In this document: positions 6,845 to 8,305 of the stretch, piece after piece
Layout of the letters: the number at the start of each line of letters is the position of its first letter
Position numbering within the stretch: the first letter of the stretch is position 1
Origin: Actinomycetes bacterium
Lineage (GTDB): Bacteria > Actinomycetota > Actinomycetes > Actinomycetales > Cellulomonadaceae
Direction: 5' to 3'
Assembly: GCA_023401045.1 (NCBI GenBank)
Contig: JAEXEM010000089.1
Coordinates: forward strand, 1-8,305
Length of the DNA: 8,305 nucleotides
Position numbers and translations under genes: made by a program
Notes under the pieces: model-generated
The model's database searches: none
The model's input: the letters and a program-made list of their open reading frames with translations, nothing else
What the model was told of the DNA's origin: nothing

Positions 6845-7738
6845 TCACGGTCGGCTGAGCGGGAGCCCGTCGACGTCGGCGAGGAACCGGAGCACGGTCT
6901 CCGCCAGGCGCTCCGGGGCCTCGAGGGCGACGTGGTGCCCGACGCCGTCGAGCTGGACCGCCACCACCTCCCCGGCGGTGACCTGCTGCATCGTCGCCGC
7001 GGTGAAGGGTCCGCCGCCGCCGCCGACCGCGAGGACGGGCACGGTGAGCGGGTGGGACGTGAGGAGCGCGCGCAGCTCCTCGCCCTCGGTGAGCATCGAG
7101 CGGTAGAGGGCGGTCGCGCCACGCCAGCCGTCGGGGCGGGCGAACCCGCGCGCGAGCTCGTCGAGGTCGTCCTCGGTGACGGCTCCGGGGACCGCCGTCA
7201 TCGTGGCGAACCACGTCCGCAGCAGCTCACGCTCTCGCCCGGCGAGGAACGTCTCCGGCACGCCGGGCGCGGTGAGGGCGCCGATGTGCCACGAGCCGCC
7301 ACGGGTGACGTCCGCGAACGCCTCGAGCCCGAACCCCGGCAGCCCGGCCTCGACCGCGACGAGGCTACGGACGTCGGACGGGTGAGCCGTCGCGAGCCGC
7401 ACGGCCGTCGCCCCGGCGACGTCCTGCGCGAGCAGGTGGACGGGCCCGAGCCCGAGCCGGTCGACGAGCCGGTGCAGGAGGTCGGCCGTGCTCGCGCTGG
7501 TCGCGTCGGGGGCGACCGGGCCGGAGTCGCCGAACCCGGGCAGGTCGACGGCGACGACGCGGTGGTCCGCGGCCAGCAGCGGCAGCACGCGGTGGAACGT
7601 CCACGAGGTCTCGGGGAACCCGTGGAGCAGGAGGAGCGGGGAACCGGTGGTGCCGGCCCGCACGACGTGGAGGTCGGTGCCGCCGACGTCGAGGGTCTCG
7701 TGGGACGGCTGCGGACGGGTGGTGGGAGTGATGCGCAT
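6845..7738 (-). CDS. alpha/beta hydrolase, epoxide-hydrolase/dehalogenase-like (Asp nucleophile)
   Basis: This 297-residue cytosolic alpha/beta-hydrolase has the core order of epoxide hydrolases and haloalkane/fluoroacetate dehalogenases. HGFPETSWTFHRVLPLLA (39-56) is the oxyanion loop and following helix. VVAVDLPGFGDSG (61-73) comes next. The nucleophile elbow is LLAQDVAGATAV (102-113), with Asp106 where serine hydrolases have Ser, indicating an ester intermediate with an Asp. The cap covers about 135-225. The base is H268 in GVGHHVALEAPE (265-276). The acid normally found after strand 7 is missing: the loop reads VLAVGGGGGPF (235-245). E130 in LVAVEAGLPG, after strand 6, could serve instead. 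The start is set at the ATG at 7738, with AGAGG about seven bases upstream; the frame stays open to 7771, but that would run through the operator. It is divergent from the MarR gene at 7820, with shared operator boxes over its promoter. The substrate is unknown. Confidence 0.9.
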   Translation of the reverse strand: MRITPTTRPQPSHETLDVGGTDLHVVRAGTTGSPLLLLHGFPETSWTFHRVLPLLAADHRVVAVDLPGFGDSGPVAPDATSASTADLLHRLVDRLGLGPVHLLAQDVAGATAVRLATAHPSDVRSLVAVEAGLPGFGLEAFADVTRGGSWHIGALTAPGVPETFLAGRERELLRTWFATMTAVPGAVTEDDLDELARGFARPDGWRGATALYRSMLTEGEELRALLTSHPLTVPVLAVGGGGGPFTAATMQQVTAGEVVAVQLDGVGHHVALEAPERLAETVLRFLADVDGLPLSRP

Positions 7739-7761
7739 CGTGCGCCTCTTTTCGTCAACTC

Positions 7762-7791
7762 GGTTGTCCAACTATAGACAACCTTGTTGTC
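7762..7791. promoter_or_regulatory. MarR-type operator cluster (three GTTGTC half-sites)
   Basis: GGTTGTC (7762-7768), GACAACC (7777-7783) and GTTGTC (7786-7791) form two overlapping palindromes sharing the middle half-site: GGTTGTC-N8-GACAACC and GACAAC-CTT-GTTGTC. The left palindrome holds the hydrolase -10 in its spacer, and the right one lies between that promoter's -10 and -35. Repression of the hydrolase by the adjacent MarR protein is the obvious inference. Confidence 0.75.
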
Positions 7792-7799
7792 GTTGTGAA
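7771..7799 (-). promoter_or_regulatory. strong promoter of the right-hand hydrolase
   Basis: On the minus strand TTCACA (7799-7794) and TATAGT (7776-7771) are separated by exactly 17 bases, each matching the sigma70 consensus at 5 of 6. Start of transcription would be near 7764, leaving a short leader with AGAGG before the ATG at 7738. All three operator half-sites overlap or adjoin this promoter. Confidence 0.7.
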
Positions 7800-7822
7800 G
7801 GGCCGCCTACGCTGGCGGCATG
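7784..7822 (+). promoter_or_regulatory. leaderless-type promoter of the right-hand marR
   Basis: TACGCT (7808-7813), a TANNNT -10, is followed by six bases and then the ATG at 7820. No Shine-Dalgarno is present. TTGTTG (7784-7789) could be a weak -35 with an 18-base spacer and overlaps the last GTTGTC half-site, so the regulator would also repress itself. Confidence 0.5.
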
Positions 7823-8290
7823 CCTCGCACCGGCGCCGACCTCGCCCTGCTCCTGCTCAGCGGGTACCGCGCGCTCGTCGACGCGACGACGGCCGAGCTG
7901 GCCGCCCGCGGCTACGAGGACGTGCGCCCGCACCACGAGTTCGCCATGCGCGCCGTCCTCGCCGGTGCCGACAGCGCCTCGGACCTCGGGCGGCGCCTCG
8001 GGGTGTCGAAGCAGGCCGCGGCGAAGACGATCGCGACCCTCGTCGAGCGGGGGTACCTCGCCACCGAGCCCGACCCCAGCGACGCCCGCCGCAAGCGGCT
8101 GCAGGTGACCGGGCGCGGGCAGGACGCGATGCGGACCGGCGAGGCGGTGCTCGAGGGCCTGCGGGCCCGGTGGGCGGACCGCCTCGGTGCCGAGCAGCTC
8201 GGGCGCCTCGAGGCCGACCTCGCCCGGCTCGTCGGCGACCGCGCCGTCCGCGTGGACGCACCGGGGTGGGTCGGCGCCGACGGAGCCTGA
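7820..8290 (+). CDS. MarR-family transcriptional regulator
   Basis: This 156-residue winged-helix regulator has the MarR layout. An N-terminal helix (5-30) leads to YEDVRPHHEFAMRAVL (32-47). The HTH is SASDLGRRLGVSKQAAAKTIATLVERGYLA (52-81, read in parts), with the recognition helix at VSKQAAAKTIATLVERG (62-78). The wing is DPSDARRKRLQVTGRG (85-100), and C-terminal dimer helices cover 103-140. KQAAAKTI in the recognition helix is typical of the actinobacterial subgroup found beside alpha/beta hydrolases and other small catabolic or detoxification genes. It has no Cys, so a thiol switch of the OhrR kind is excluded; a small-molecule ligand, perhaps the hydrolase substrate, is more likely. The ATG at 7820 is set by homology and by the -10 six bases upstream. 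It is divergent from the hydrolase at 7738, with operator boxes between. The last 15 bases of the window follow its stop and hold nothing visible. Confidence 0.93.
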   Translation: MPRTGADLALLLLSGYRALVDATTAELAARGYEDVRPHHEFAMRAVLAGADSASDLGRRLGVSKQAAAKTIATLVERGYLATEPDPSDARRKRLQVTGRGQDAMRTGEAVLEGLRARWADRLGAEQLGRLEADLARLVGDRAVRVDAPGWVGADGA

Positions 8291-8305
8291 GCCCCGGGCC
8301 TGCCG

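Noticed and set aside
6818..7777. 319-residue plus-strand frame antisense to the right-hand hydrolase
   Set aside because: Its composition is Glu/Arg/Gly/Val-biased as expected for an antisense shadow; the minus strand carries HGFPE, the Asp elbow and the His motif.

Overview
The window is chromosomal DNA of a high-GC actinobacterium. Base composition is visibly above 70% G+C, and third codon positions are almost all G or C. A secreted GH10 xylanase with a Pro-Thr linker and a C-terminal CBM2 points to a plant-polymer-degrading lineage of the Cellulomonas type or a neighbouring Micrococcales family; this placement is inferred from gene style, not from a marker gene. I see no rRNA or tRNA gene, mobile element, integrase or CRISPR array.

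Layout from left to right: (1) an alpha/beta hydrolase running off the left edge (minus), divergent from a winged-helix regulator (plus), with a palindromic operator-like element between them; (2) a secreted GH10-CBM2 endo-xylanase (plus) behind a LacI-type palindrome and followed by two hairpins; (3) an unrecognised small protein with two CxxC pairs (plus); (4) a MarR regulator (minus) divergent from a DoxX-like membrane protein (plus), sharing an 18-bp inverted repeat; (5) an RluA-type pseudouridine synthase (plus) that looks leaderless; (6) a minus-strand protein with an unknown N-terminal domain and a C-terminal beta/gamma-crystallin domain carrying calcium-type motifs; (7) a PPOX-fold flavin/F420 enzyme (plus); (8) an epoxide-hydrolase-like alpha/beta hydrolase (minus) divergent from a second MarR regulator (plus), with a three-part GTTGTC operator over the promoters.

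The recurring theme is a regulator divergent from its probable target. This happens three times (hydrolase/wHTH, MarR/DoxX, hydrolase/MarR), each time with clear dyad symmetry in an AT-richer gap, so three separate small-molecule or stress switches are likely. The xylanase looks like a stand-alone, sugar-repressed secreted enzyme. The pseudouridine synthase, crystallin-domain and PPOX genes appear to be independent units separated by convergent ends.

I found no convincing undescribed multi-gene system. The best leads are the operator architectures, the crystallin-domain protein with its uncharacterised N-terminus, the double-CxxC protein, unusual residues in the xylanase and in the right-hand hydrolase, and a repeated signature of leaderless starts.
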